A DNA stretch of 64,000 bases from Maratus speciosus (taxonomy: Eukaryota; Arthropoda; Arachnida; Araneae; Salticidae). The translations under genes and the position numbers were made by a program. A model generated the notes under the pieces. The model was not told the DNA's origin. It saw only the letters and a program-made list of their open reading frames with translations, and searched no databases. This document shows positions 21,996 to 34,521 of this stretch, in pieces; the first letter of the stretch is position 1; each line of letters starts with the position of its first letter. The stretch covers positions 180,001-244,000 of the forward strand of contig CAWVRF010001065.1 of the NCBI GenBank assembly GCA_963932465.1. Reading direction: 5' to 3'.

Positions 21996-22370
21996 GTATT
22001 TTCATGGGAAAATCTTCTATATTTGTTCCTATATATATATATAAACAGGTTGATCAATTTAAAAGAGTACCAGTTTGTTTTTTGTATTATCCACATCTAT
22101 AATATATGTAGCAAGTCTTTCAACATGAATACTTATTTAATAGCGTCTATATTTAATATGCGAGTATCTTTTTTGTCACTGTCTAAATGCGAAAACTCAT
22201 TTTTTAAACATAAATTCGCGTTAAAATCATTAGTAATTTTTAACCCAATTCTGCGCAAATGATTTGAGTAAGTCATCGGCTTTTTTCTTTTTTTTTTTTT
22301 TTAAACTGATTTCGTAAGATTATGAATGGCAACAATGAAAATCGTCTGCATGAACTAATTCTTTAATTTT
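21996..22370. other. AT-rich non-coding stretch
   Basis: Contains a short TA run at about 22031-22043 and a T-run near 22289. Nothing else seen. Confidence 0.4.
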
Positions 22371-22375
22371 AATGA

Positions 22376-22990
22376 AAATGGCACGTTATTCTGTGAAAGA
22401 GCGTGTTTTTCTTAAAAACGCGAGAGAAATTTCATTTTAAGTTTCCATTAAGACCAATACCTTAAAAATGCTGCATCGTTAAAATGGTTAAAAATATTTC
22501 GGTCAATAGGAAGTATCATGGATGTGGATAAACAGCGAATTCCAATTGTGTCAACACCGGTAAAGCTTGATAAAATCAAAATTTCCTTGGAACAAATCCC
22601 AGGTAAGTCCATACGAAAATTACAGTTGGAGCCAGGGATATTCTATGGTTTCAGCGCATTAGGTTGTGAGACACCATTTGAAATTTTATCCGCATCGTTT
22701 ACAGTCCGTGCAGGAATTGCGTCCAAGTGATCCAGAAAACCGACAGCATTTTTGTGTGTGGTTTTGTCGATTCATTCGCAACAGCATTCAAAATCTTAAT
22801 AATGTTTACTTTTCTGAAGAAGCTTGGTTCCACCTTAATGGCTATGTAAATAGCCAAATTTTCCGCCTATTGAATCAAGGTAATCCCCATGAGCTAAGGG
22901 AATCGTCTTTACACATCCAAAAGATTGGTGTGTAGCATGCGCTCTCAAAGCAAAAAGTAAAAGGACCAATTTAGTTTTACCCAATCCATT
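22376..22990 (+). pseudogene. Second mariner-family (DUF4817-type) transposase relic
   Basis: On the plus strand, MARYSVKERVFLKNAREISF begins at about 22378 and is followed by a stop. Later frames contain PHRLQSVQELRPSDPENRQH and NNVYFSEEAWFHLNGYVNSQ (22666-22935), then SSLHIQKIGV and another stop. The FSEEAWF block corresponds to the first catalytic box, where active relatives have Asp; here Glu replaces it. The copy ends before the second and third catalytic blocks. It is a different subfamily from the minus-strand relic next door. Multiple stops and the missing C-terminal half show it is dead. Confidence 0.78.
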
Positions 22991-23004
22991 AACCCGGCAG
23001 GATA

Positions 23005-23032
23005 GGCGCGGGGTGTTTTGACACCCCGCGCC
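23005..23032. repeat. GC-rich perfect hairpin
   Basis: GGCGCGGGGTG, loop TTTTGA, CACCCCGCGCC: 11-bp perfect arms in an otherwise AT-rich region. It lies 13 bases inside a TTAACCC (22989-22995), reminiscent of a piggyBac MITE end, but no opposite end was found. Confidence 0.75.
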
Positions 23033-23035
23033 CGT

Positions 23036-23556
23036 CTCACACTTATCTCAAACACTTATCGTCAACACTTATCTCAAAGATAGTGTTTTTAAGAGAAGCC
23101 TGCAAACATCGATGTATTAAAACAAATCATAACTGAAGAAATCTCGTCAATAACACAAACAATGTTGCGGAGCGTGTCAGAAAACTTGGTTCGTCGTGTT
23201 TATGTTTACATTCAAAATGGTGGCGAACATTTTCAACATTTTTTTTTAAGGAATGATAATGTAAATAATTAGAATTAAATTTTGTTTCTCAAAAATAAAA
23301 TTATCAGAGGATTAAGTAACATTGTGCGTCTATATTTCTGTTTCACCTCATAAATAAAGTTGTAACAGACCAACAGTGTTGGAAATTATCTCCCACACTT
23401 AAACAAGGTTTAACAATTATACTTCAGTGTTAGAATAGTTGCCACATCCGTCATAATTAAGGGTAATAAAAAAAACTAACAGGTACTCCTTCCAACAAAA
23501 CAAATCGGAAATGTATGTACTTTATAACATTGTTTCGTCAACCTTAATTGCAGTTA
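23036..23556. other. AT-rich non-coding stretch
   Basis: Nothing recognised. Confidence 0.45.
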
Positions 23557-23561
23557 TTTAA

Positions 23562-23764
23562 CACTAGAAAGACGGGGTATTTTACTCAAATTTTATAAAA
23601 ATATTTCCCACCAGAATTTTTATTTTAAATCATTAACTTATTTATTTAACTAGTTTTTTTTTCTTTGTACCTTTAAAACTACTTTTATAAAAAAAATTTC
23701 TGGTTCGAACAGAGATGTATTCATTTGGTAGCGGTCAAAATTACCGCTCGCCGTATTTTTAGTG
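23562..23764. mobile_element. Putative TTAA MITE, 203 bp
   Basis: Flanked by TTAA at 23558-23561 and 23765-23768. Left end CACTAGAAAGACGGGG and reversed right end CACTAAAAATACGGCG match imperfectly. Further inside, GGTATTTTACTC and GGTAATTTTGACC also correspond. piggyBac-type by duplication only. Confidence 0.55.
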
Positions 23765-23919
23765 TTAAAAGAATATATATATATGTAAAATTCGGTGCGT
23801 AATAACGCAAACGTTCTGACACACAAATATAAAAGCTTGCATAACACTTGAATTATTAGAATAATATTTAATCGGTACAATTTATGTACGATTTTCTAAA
23901 AATAAATTACACTTTGAGT

Positions 23920-24170
23920 TACAAGCGATAGCTGTCACAGGAGAGCATTTTTTATTCCTTTCTCCCGCTGTTGCGTTCGGAAACTCGGTTCAAAACGCTT
24001 ACATTTACAGTATTTTCTAATAAATATTCTGTTTGTAATGAAAAAAAAAACCTGTCAGATTACATAGTTTCTTAATAACAGCAACAGCCAATTTGATGCG
24101 CTTCCGAACAAAAATGAATAGAAAAATTTGTTAGAAAATATTATATTGCATTTAAGAAGAGCCTTAAGAG
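23920..24170 (+). repeat. Dispersed repeat, copy 1
   Basis: Aligns by eye with 53385-53640: GCTGTTGCGTTCGGAAACTC against CACTGTTGCGTCCGAAATTC, GATTACATAGTTTCTTAATA against GATTACAGAGTTTCTAAATA, and GCGCTTCCGAAC against GCGTTTCCGAAT. No coding frame. Family unknown. Confidence 0.55.
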
Positions 24171-25040
24171 TACTAAAATGAGACAAAATTAGTGAATGCT
24201 AGTTTTAAATGCACGAAACAAAATTTAATGCATATATTACTATACAAATATTTTTTTTTAATGAGATACATTGGATGGAAACAAGCATAATCTAGGTACT
24301 TTTTTGCAACTCAAAAAATATTCCTTATTATAAAAATGTATAATAAATTGATAATTAAAAAAATATATAAAAATATGATAAACATTAATTTTTGTAGACA
24401 AAAAACTAACATCGTCAAAAATGTAAAGGCTATGTAAATCTACTTTATTGCTCATTCCTGTAACAAGTTTTAAATTATATATATATTTTTTCTTTCAGAG
24501 GTTTGAAGGGGTCATCTCCTTTTACCGCTTATAATCATACAAAACCTTAGAAAATAACCAGAAAAGTTGTATAAAATGTTCTTTTATAAAAATTGTAACA
24601 ATCCTTTGTGCGTTGTTAGATTCAAATGAAAAGTTCTTTATACCAATTTAACAATAATTTTTTTTGAATTACTTATAAAATAGAAAAAGCGATACTGTGA
24701 CAATCTCAATTTATATGCTTCCAAAGGAATGTAATAAAGACATAGAACACAAAATTGGAAAAAAATCTTATCCCGATCCTTTTAAGTTTAAGTCCTCTAA
24801 ATTCACAATGTTTATGAAACAGTTCTCTTTTCTAGAAGCTCAATACTATTTTAATGTCATACTAACAAATAGATTCTCTGAACAAAAAGATCATTTTTTT
24901 CTACGTAGGTGAAAACACAATTACTTTACACCAGCAGTAGTACTGCATTAATTCTGTTTTCTACCTGCCAAACGAAGACTTCGGTAAATCAAGCTGGGGG
25001 TGGGGGGGGGGGCACAAACATAATGACAAACATTTCATTA
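24171..25040. other. AT-rich non-coding stretch with G-run
   Basis: A G-rich run (GGGGGTGGGGGGGGGG) at about 24997-25012. No gene recognised. Confidence 0.45.
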
Positions 25041-25329
25041 CAGCTACACTCATGTCCAAAATTAAGGTCACAAACATAAAATCTGTGAAAACTGATGAAC
25101 TATTCACTGTGTTACCTCGAAATTTGGCTCAGAAGTATATTACAATGGGAGAAAAAAATATAGCAACATAACAATATGAAAAATATTAGAATTGTGAATT
25201 AAGAAACATGGAATATTAAAAAAAAAAGTTAAATCATGAATCAGAGTTAAAGCATTTATCTCGCGGAAAGTCGGTCTAATATGGAGTGTGAATACCGTGC
25301 AGTGCTAAACAAGCCTCACAACGAGCTCC

Positions 25330-25955
25330 CATGTTGTTTATGAGGGTGTCAATAAATATTTGTGGCAACAAAGATCATTCTTCCAAAAGTGCGCTTTTTA
25401 ACTCCTGGTGGGTGCTGGGATGTGGGTTACGCTGTGCAATGTCTCTTCTTAGACCATCCCAAACATGTTCAATAGCATTGAGGTCCGCAGACCTCGAACG
25501 CCAATTCATACGGCGAATAATGATTTTCTTCAAGAAAATCATCAACAATGTGAGCTCTGTGTGGCTTCGCATTATTGTCCATAAACATGAAGTCCGGGCC
25601 TACAGCACCCCAGAACAACCTGACATAGGCTTCAAGGACCTCATCCCTAACTCCCGGCATCCAGTCTTGTGTGTCCCTTTCATTGCATTCAACAGGAGAG
25701 CCGGTTGTTGTGGAGCCGAAGACATCAGTCTTGGACACAACAAGCATGGTTGCGTGTTCTTTCCAGTGATGATCCGAGATTCACCACGGAGAGTGATTCT
25801 CGTTGAATCTTTATCTGGAGAGAACGTGGAACTCACTATCATCCCTCCAACGTAAAAGAAGTTGACAGATTTGGTTACAAAGGAATCCTTGTCTAGGGAA
25901 GCATAATGTTGGACAGTCGTACACCACTGCACGTCTTTGATGCGGGTATTTTCAA
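25330..25955 (-). pseudogene. Tc1-type transposase, C-terminal two-thirds, minus strand
   Basis: Minus-strand frames carry DVQWCTTVQHYASLD (about 25900), a decayed first catalytic box near 25820, then YVRLFWGAVGPDFMFMDNNA with KPHRAHIVDDF (second catalytic Asp, Tc1 usually MDDNA), and in another frame SRSADLNAIEHVWDGLRR (third residue Glu). The order and blocks are those of DD34E Tc1 transposases. Frameshifts separate the blocks. The N-terminal DNA-binding half is absent because the element is joined head to head with a second fragment. Confidence 0.8.
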
Positions 25956-25984
25956 CGCACATCGCTATAGAAATAAGGTTCTTG

Positions 25985-26340
25985 AAGCCTATGTGAGGTT
26001 GTTCTGGGGTGCTGTAGGCCCGGATTTTATGTTTATGGACGATAATGCGACGCCACACTGAGCTCACTATGTTGATGATTTTTTTGAGGAAGAGGATATT
26101 CGTCGTATGAATTGACCCTCGAGGTGTTCGGACCTCAATCCTATTGAACATGTTTGGGATGGTCTAAGAAGAGCCATTGCACAGCGTAACCCACCTCCCA
26201 GGACCTGCCAGGGGTTTAAAACCGCGCTTTTGGAAAAATCAGCTTTGTTGCCACAAATATTTATTGACACCCTCATAAACAGCATGGGATCTCGTTGTGA
26301 GACTTGTTTAGAACTGCACGGTAGTCACACTCCATATTAG
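25985..26340 (+). pseudogene. Tc1-type transposase C-terminal fragment, plus strand
   Basis: This is the inverted partner of the left arm. In shifting plus frames one reads GCSGVL, then sequence equivalent to ARILCLWTIM (second catalytic region), then LNMFGMV (IEHVWD region) and the C-terminal tail before CCATATTAGACCGAC. Several stops are present. It duplicates only the last third of the gene. Confidence 0.75.
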
Positions 26341-26615
26341 ACCGACTTTTTCCGAGATAAAGGCTTTATCTCTGATTTATGATTTAACACTTTTTGATAT
26401 ACCCTGTTTCATAATTCACAATTCAAATCTTTTCCATATATTTATGTTGCTATATTCTTTCTCCCATAGCAATATATCTCTGTGACAAATTCCGTAGAAA
26501 AACAGTAAATAGTTCATCAGTTTTCACAGATTTTATGTTTGTGACCTTAAGACCTTGTGACCTTATCGACGATATATGCTTGAAATCCGATGTTTCTTGT
26601 TAACATCTCACTATA

Positions 26616-28465
26616 CAGAGTGCCCAAACTCAACGGTGTCCAATGACCAATTCCTAAACCGTTAGCCATAGACAAATAGTGTTCTAATTACAAAAGGCTT
26701 TAAATGCGGTAAAGAAGTAGTTTAAAGCAATTTGCGTCAATAAAAACATGTCTTAAAAAGTTACGAAATTTAATTTTTTATACGGTCTCCCGGTCCTATA
26801 AGTCATATTTAGTAAAAATTCCATGTTGTGCTAAAAGGATAGAAAAAGAAGTGCCGCTCATCTAACACTAAATTTGACTGAGTTGTGTAACGTTGAAATT
26901 CATGACTGATAGCGCTTTTCGGCATCTGAATACAGATGAGTTCGGCCGTGCTTCTAATGGTCGTATTCAAAGTGCTTGAAATATTACAAGAACTTATTTC
27001 ACGTGTACCTGCGCTTTGAAAAAAATCGTACAAGTATTACGATAGATTTAACCTTTAGATTCGTTAAAATAATTGTATTTTAACATACGTTTTATTTTTA
27101 AAGGATTTGAGTTTGTTTATTTTCGTGATTTCTTTTAACAAACATTATGTTATTCTTAAAAGCTTTTATTTAACTTGAAACGATCGTATGTATGTCTTTC
27201 CAGTTAAAAATTTGTACTTGAACGTTTACTAACTTTAAAATATCCGATTGAGGTTAAATTCAGCGACTTATTTTACAGGATATCACAAAAATTTCGGTTA
27301 GATTACCGCTAACAAATTTAACACGTTAGAAAACATAATCGTCCGATAGTTACGCTGATTGATTTTTATGTATTTTTTAGCGCTGAATCCGAAAATTGCC
27401 TTCATTTTTACCTATCTGAATCTTGTCAGAATTTTTCGCAAATCGTAAATTTCAATGTTAAAATTAAAAAAAAAAATACGATACTATAAAATAGAGGAGA
27501 TGGTTATGTTTTTTAACTCTTGATAATTGATTTTTATGTACTGCTTAGCACTGACTCAAGTTAGACTTTTCCGCAAATTGTAAATTTCAGAGTTTAAAAA
27601 TAGAGAAAATCTGATACTATAAAATGGGATTAAAACTTCTTTTATTCAATTTTTATTTATAAAATTCAATAATTTATTCAATTTTTTGTCTTATACTGGG
27701 ATTCTTGTAGCTAAACAGCTCAAGAATCCTATGAGGTTGTGGTGGTAGTGGGTTCTATTTTAACTTTTAACTTTTAAACTTTGAAATTTACGATTTGCGA
27801 AAAACCCTCACGTGATGGTTAAAAATGAAAGTCATTTTCGGATTCAGCGCTACAAAATACATAATAATCAATTATCAAAAGCTAAACAACATGACATATT
27901 CCAAATTTTGCAGACTAGTGTAATCTAATAGCATTTTAAAATAGGTATAATTTTGTAAAAAATTAAGGTTGTTGCTTTTCACTATTTTATTGAAGAAAAA
28001 ATCTGTTATTTTTTCCTCTTATGTGTTTAGTACAAGATGCATATATTTTGCATTAATATTTCAGAGTGATTTTAGATTTCAAATTTATATTGCAATTTTA
28101 ACTTTACTCTCAACTATCTTTTTTATTACGTCTGACGTTTATTTATATTTCTACTAAATTTTGCAGCAAAAATATGCTCCATCTTTAAACAGCTATCACT
28201 CGGACAGTTTTTATCGTAGAATAATGGGACTTTTTTTGTCTCATTGTCAGTGTAAAAGGAAAATTTTACTAAATATCACTTATAGGACTTGGGGATCGTA
28301 TAAAAATTTAAATTTCGTAACTTTTTAAGAAATGTTTTTATTCATCCATATCGCTTTTAATATACTTCTTTACATCATTTAAAACATTTTTGTAAGTGGA
28401 ACTATATGTCTATGACTAACGGTTTAGGAATTAACCATTGGACACCATTGAGAGTGGACACCCTG
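26616..28465. mobile_element. Non-autonomous mariner-type element with ~240-bp TIRs, 1,850 bp
   Basis: Long inverted ends: left CAGAGTGCCCAAACTCAACG and right (reversed) CAGGGTGTCCACTCTCAATG, continuing through CAATTCCTAAACCGTTAG / TTAATTCCTAAACCGTTAG, AAAAAGTTACGAAATTTAA and a final GTCCTATAAG. TA flanks both ends (26614-26615, 28466-28467). The centre has no transposase but holds its own repeat: TTTTAGCGCTGAATCCGAAA near 27377, a direct relative near 27545 and an inverted relative near 27840. Confidence 0.75.
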
Positions 28466-28469
28466 TATA

Positions 28470-29189
28470 TAGCCACTACAGAAACACAGTAACTTATTTT
28501 ACTATCTTTGTAAAATAACGGTGACACCTTATTTCGCAAATCGATTCGCACTTTGTGAAACTTTAAAAAAGACATAACAGATATCGCATTAACGCAGAAA
28601 TATTAGCGATTCAGGACAACACGATCGCACATTAAAGCACAGAAACTCACTTGGCCACGAAGATTCCTTTTTAAAAATGTACCGACGTGTACAGTAAATG
28701 AAATTAAGTTTGACCAGGACACCTGGCGACTCCCTTTTTTTCTCAACCAACGGTGTTTTCAGTGACGTATTTTAAACAAAAGGTTAAATTTCTTCTGAAG
28801 TGGAATACTGGTACGGTTCATTGCATGCTCATTCGGAAGCTGGTGAAATGGACAAGATTTATATACAGACCGTTTGCAGCTAGAATGGCATTTGAGGAAT
28901 TGTCAGTTACAGAATTTGACGATAATTCACTTTTCGCTTCCCCATTGTTTCAGCTCCTGCAGTTCGTCTGTAAATCCAGATATCGTTATGAAAATGTTTT
29001 CTGTGAAAATTTTGTCTGTTTTCTAAAAACATTTCTTTTTTTTCCAAATATGTACTAAATTTGCATGTAGGTTTTATAAAACATGAAAAGTTTGGATTCT
29101 TTCAGACTTGATATACATTTGGCTTTTTTCCTTTTATACACCATAACTCGGAAACGGAATGGGTTTTAATGATGTTTTAATTCACATGA
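28470..29189. other. Non-coding stretch
   Basis: A 101-aa plus-strand frame at 28753-29058 has no family features. Nothing else recognised. Confidence 0.45.
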
Positions 29190-29194
29190 GATCT

Positions 29195-29565
29195 TGATAA
29201 TTACTACGTCGTTCAGATTGTAGGCTCGAAACTAACATAATAATATTCCTTTGTGTCCAAACTCGAAGCTTTAATATAAATCAAATTCGAAATGTTTCAC
29301 TCATAAACACGAAGAAATGCACACACAACAACAGATTCAATTAATAAACTTTCCTTTTAAAACTTATATTTACATTTTATTAACATATATATATTGATAT
29401 TAAGATTTATTTACTCTCATTTGAGAGTTCCATTTTTACCGACAGATTTGGTTCAAATCAATTTTTACATCTACCTTGAAAAGTAAATCAGAAAACAATA
29501 AAAGGGGTTTGCAACAGCAATGACTGACAAATTTGGCAAGTATCACCAAGGAGGCATTCTCAACA
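29195..29565 (-). repeat. BEL/Pao 3' LTR
   Basis: 371 bp, matching 42121-42478 over nearly its full length. In element sense it starts TGTTGAGAATGCC and ends TAATTATCA. Just outside its start lies a G-rich segment (CAGTCGGGGGCAGTC in element sense, 29566-29580), in the position of a polypurine tract but interrupted by pyrimidines. Confidence 0.9.
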
Positions 29566-29931
29566 GACTGCCCCCGACTGAACACTTAGTTCAGCATCTA
29601 CATTAAACAATAATAAACATAAGAATATACTTACATACATGACATAAATTTTCGATAACATACTTACATACAGCTACAGATATACAAGAAAAAGTAATAA
29701 GAACGCTGCAATATAAGAAAGAAAATAAAACACATGAAATGAATGCAAATTAAACAATATTAAAGGTAAATATGAGTAACAAAAGTAATTAAATTATTAG
29801 GAATATTTTTTTTTTAGTGTCCAAGTTTTTAGTATCTTTTTTCAGTTAGTCCACCAAGTCCTGTTGCAGATTGCATAAAAGTTGCACAGGTCATTTGATA
29901 TCGTCTTTTGCAGTCTGTAATACACATGATC

Positions 29932-31375
29932 CTATTTTAGAGTCACGAGTTCTTTAACACGACCACATTTACAGATATGTTTTGAGAGCTTTTCTTCATG
30001 AATTATGACTATATCGTTAACTTTGAACTGAGGCGGTGAATTTATGTTTTTCACTTGAAAAGCAGATATTATTTCTAACAGGTATTCATTTCTCAACCTT
30101 TTCCAAAAGTGGTCAGTAATTTGTTGCTTATACTTATATTTTTTCGTGAACAAAATCTTATTGGATTTCTCTTGGGTACAAATTGGTAATCCATAAGAAG
30201 GTAAGGACATTAATCGTTTACCAACCAAAAAATGAGATGACGTCAAAGGTGATGGTTCAGTATTTTCTTCGTAGAGATAACATAAGGGACGTGAATTGAT
30301 CAAGCTTCTATTTCTGTAAGTATTGTGTCTAGGTCTTCATAACTGAGACAAGTTTTGCCTAGAACTTTTTTGAAAGGTGTTTTCACTGATCGGACCATTC
30401 TTTTCCCAGAAGCCGCCTCACTAGGAAGCCCTGGGAATTATAAACTTATATGTTATCTTCTTCTTTCTCAAATACCCAAACATTTCTTACTTAGAAATTC
30501 TTTTCCAAGCATCTTTTAACACAAAATCAGCCTTAGAAAACGTCTTGGAATTGTCACTGTATATTATTTTGCTGAAACCTCTTCTAGAGAAAAATCTTCG
30601 TAGTGCTAAGCTAAAGGTTTCAGTACTTAGATTGGTGAATAGTTCTAAATGTATCGCTCTAGTTACAGCACATGTGAATACAATAATATAAACATTCCCA
30701 GTGCCTTCAGAAGTTTTATAATAAATCGAACCGGAAAAATCGACGCCGGAGGGCTAAAAAACCGGTTTTTTGATGATTCTGTCTTTCGGCAAAGGTGCTA
30801 TTTCAATTTGTCCAGGAGTAGAATTAAGTTTTCGACATATCATACACGATCTTAAGAAGGATTTTACAAATCTTCTTTCTTTTATTATAAAATACCTTTC
30901 ACGAAGGTGAGGTAAAGTGACAGCTACACCAAAATGGTATGTATTTTCATGATCATTCTTAATGAGTAATTTTACAAAATAAGATTTACTAGGAAGTATC
31001 CTCGGATGTTTTTACCTGCTCTGTAACTTCAGAAAACTGAAGTCTTCCGGATAAAACAAGTAAGTTATTTTCATCTAATTGTGAGATTAAGGTTGTATAA
31101 AGAAGGTTTTTTTGCTTAAGTGCTTCTATTTCATCTTTAAATGAAGATTCCTGAGTTTGTTTAATCCAGTATTTTTCTGCTGTTTCTATTCCTGAAGCAG
31201 TTAAAGGTTCTAAAATTTTAGAATTTTTCGAATTGACATTATGAATAAAACGCATTATCCAAGCTGTAATATTACACACGCGATTTAAACTACTAAACTT
31301 TGCCATATCAAATACTGGTTTAGGAGTAGAGTTTGACTCGTTACACAATAGAGTTAGATTAGGTTTTGTTTTCAT
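29932..31375 (-). pseudogene. BEL/Pao integrase region, broken
   Basis: The upstream minus-strand frame (30989-31375) is the linker after RNase H, with SSLNRVCNITAWIMRFIHNV and a zinc-binding/integrase N-terminal area. Decayed frames at 30320-30900 hold KPSGVDFSGSIYY, VFTCAVTRAIHLELFTNLST (integrase core) and IIYSDNSKTF (core Asp box). The last frame (29932-30303) reads MINSRPLCYLYEE (around the third catalytic residue), SSHFLVGKRLMSLP, HFWKRLRNEYLLEI and KVNDIVIIHEE, the conserved Pao integrase C-terminal blocks. Integrase would insert cDNA into the chromosome; here it is split over several frames. Confidence 0.85.
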
Positions 31376-31399
31376 TTCATTAAGAGCTTCGGGATCAAT

Positions 31400-32081
31400 T
31401 TCTATAGTCCTTTTTGAAGGCCACTTATCTTTCGGTAGTGATAACGTAGGTGGGCCGCACTACCATACATTATTACCCAATAACTTCGATAAGTTTTCCC
31501 CTCTCGTAAGCAGATCTGCAGGGTTTTCTTTCCGGTACAATAATTCCAGTCCTTTGGATCTGTCAGTGATTGAATTTCAGTTACACGATTGGAAATAAAG
31601 GGCTTCCAGTTTGTAGTAGAACCCATAATCCAACAAAGAGTTATTTCAGAGTATTACCATAACTTTATATTTAAATTCGGAATATGTAATACTTGTTTAA
31701 ATATTTCCACATTCTACCAGCAATTATTGCACTGATCAATTTCAGCCGTATAATGGTTAACTTCTTGAGGGGGCTATTCTACATTTACTTCAAACAAAAC
31801 TTGTTTGATTTTCACCAGATAATGAAATGCATCGCAAATAAGTAACTGCTCCATAATCTTTAGGGCTAGCGTCACAGAAAATGAGAATTTGTGTTTCATC
31901 AGAAATGTTTATCCCATAAGGAAAATATTTTCGGGGTATTTCAAATGTTCGTAAATGTACAACTTTTGAACACCAAGTGTCCCACTCGCCTTTCAAGTGT
32001 TCGGGTAATTTACTATCCCAATCTAAACCTCTTTGCCATGTTTCTTGCAACAAGGCTTTAATACGTATTACAGAAGGATTC
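31400..32081 (-). pseudogene. BEL/Pao RNase H region, broken
   Basis: The first minus-strand frame (31790-32083) has IRIKALLQETWQRGLDWDSK (connection to the reverse transcriptase), VHLRTFEIPRKYFPYG and ILIFCDASPKDYGAVTYLRC, the last containing the first RNase H catalytic Asp. A gap with lost frame follows at 31630-31790. The second frame (31402-31626) holds WKPFISNRVTEIQSLTDPKD and a degraded DLLTRG-type segment. Its upstream edge is cut by the HL insertion at 32082. Confidence 0.83.
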
Positions 32082-33289
32082 AAAAAGTCCTTCCGGCCAG
32101 TGCCGGAAGAAAGAGGTAGCTTTCATATTCCCTTTTTTTAAAAACCACGTTATATTATTCAAACACATGAAGCTCAATTTAGTGGAAACCAAATACAGAA
32201 GATTCAATACTAATTTTTGTCAATACTGAATCATTATGAATGAGAATTTCGCGAAATTATTCAGCTTTATCCAAGCTGCTTTTATAGTAACTTATATTTG
32301 GTTGCCAAATTTGGCGATATCTTGAAGTGCCTACCATTTTAAGACAGCATGGTGGACGGGATTAACCAGGGAATTTGGTCGAGACCTTAGTAATTCCTGT
32401 GCACATGCTCACTCACATTGGAATCGGTTGATATATACGAGTGCTGTCGCAGGCAAAAAATCAGATTTTTCAAAATGTCATCCTCATTAGAAATTCAAAC
32501 TGCTATATCTGAGTCATTTTTTAAGATAAAGACAAAACAAAAAATGCTCCAAAATCCTTATATCAAGGTCAAATACTTAAAAAAGAAACCTTTTTCAATT
32601 TCTAATTTTTTTGCACCTTACTTTAAATATATATATATATATATATATTTATTTACTGGCCGCCATTTTGAAACAAGATGGTTGATAAAGCTGGCCAGAG
32701 AACTTGGGAAAGACATTTCTATATACTATCCACATGCCTTCTTATATCGAAATAGGTTAATAAATACACGTGTTATCGCGTGACAAATATCAGATCATTT
32801 CAAAATGTCAGCCATGCTAGAAATTCAAATACTATAATTCAACTATTTTTTAAGATATAGACGAAACAAAAACTGCTCCGGAATCTTTGTATCAAGGTCA
32901 AACACATAAAAAAAATCTTTTTCATTTTCCAATTTTTTGATACCTCATTTTAAATTTAAATTTAATTTTTTTTAATGGCAGCCTCTTTGAAACAATTTGG
33001 CGAATGAAGCTGGCCAACGAAATCGGTCTAGACATTCGTATGTACTATGTACACACCATGTTACATCCAAATCGGTTCATAAATACGCCTGTTATTGCGT
33101 GACAAAAATCAGGTCGTTTCAAAATATCAGCCACAATAGAAATTCAAAATGCTATAACTCAGCTATTTTAGGTAGCTTTCATTACAGAAAGCTACCTATT
33201 GCAGCCGTTCAGAGGAAAACGATTCCGAAAAACTTTGGTATATTTTCACCGATCATGACCCCTAGATCCGAAACCACCCTCCGTTCAAA

Positions 33290-33322
<33 letters not shown>

Positions 33323-33326
<4 letters not shown>

Positions 33327-34519
33327 GGAGGAGGGTGGTGTTGTCTGGATAATACGCAATGGTTAATTATAAAAAAGGGGGGGGGGGCTTTTGTATTATT
33401 ACTATATTTTTGATACGTATTTTATATGGATGTTGATTTGATATTTTATATGTAATTGGAGAATTTCATTAATATTATAATAAGCTTAATTATTTATTAA
33501 TCTTATTTACAATCATTTGTTATTAAATTTTAATTTACTAAGGACAATATCATATTAATTACTAATAGCATGCCATTTCTATAGTGATTAATATACATAT
33601 AAGTATGTTTAATATAAATATAGTTATAGTTATAGTCTATTTTCAATTTATTATCGGTTTAATGTTTTTGAATGTCCCACATTCATACTTTTTGGATTTG
33701 TATGGATGAATGACAATAATCCACACTCTTTATTTGTGCTTTTTAAGTAATGGGAATTTAAGTATCATTTAATCTTCTATATACTTCCATATGTTTTTTA
33801 TTTCCTGTTCATTTTATAATTATCTTATATATAAATGATTTAAAAAATAATTTTTATATTATTTTTAATAATTATTTATATTAATTATTACTGAATTTAT
33901 TTTGTTTTATAGCATATAGCTATATGCTATATATTATCAATGTTCTAGAATTATCTAAATTCTTAGTTTAGTTTAAATAAGTTAGCTAATAGAATATTTT
34001 GTATGCTTTTAAATTTTATTAACAATAGTTTTTTTTTAATACATTGTGTGGTTTATATTAGGTTTATAATTATCTATATATCAGGATATGTTTGGTTTTG
34101 CTGTTAAAAAAATTATTTACATTCAAATGCTTACAAATATTTATCTTGTGACAGTTGAATAATAAAAGTAATACTAGATGGCAGCACCAAATTTTGTCTT
34201 TTGAAGATAGCTCTAAATTTTAATTTTTCTAGCTCCATTTCAGTTATAATTTACTACACCAGGGGTTATTTTTAGCTAAGTTTGGACGATATCTTTAAAC
34301 AGTTATTAATTTAATAGTGCATTTTAAATAATGTAATTACTATCTATTTATTTTATATTGTATTAAATGTATTTAACAAGGTATTTCAAAATTTATTTCA
34401 AAATCTATTAACTGCATCCTTTGGTATCAATTACTGTGATTTCTTAACTGTTTTATTCACCTTAATTTTTATGATATTCTGGTAGCCATGTGCGCGTGAA
34501 TATTTGTAAAATACTGAAA
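33323..34519. other. AT-rich core of HL copy C, left part
   Basis: Absent from copy A. Starts GTACGGAGGAGGGTGGTG, which resembles the HL terminal module, then a G-run near 33378-33388 and very AT-rich DNA with no coding frame. It ends at the Tc1 insertion. Confidence 0.5.
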
Positions 34520-34521
34520 TA

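Larger units (their letters stand above)
25047..26550. mobile_element. Head-to-head (foldback) Tc1-type element
   Basis: The left end begins after TA with CACTCATGTCCAAAATTAAG (25047). The right arm ends in inverted form at about 26550, truncated inside the terminal repeat. Arms 25047-25648 and about 25970-26550 are inverted copies of a Tc1 3' half (terminal repeat plus transposase C-terminus). The middle (25650-25970) is single-copy and continues the left-arm transposase towards its N-terminus. Confidence 0.75.

Noticed and set aside
25331..25855. 174-aa plus-strand ORF
   Set aside because: It lies antisense to the Tc1 transposase relic, which is the recognisable reading.
28753..29058. 101-aa ORF as a host gene
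   Set aside because: No domain, signal peptide, splice context or codon pattern distinguishes it from chance. A poly-Phe end reflects a T-run.
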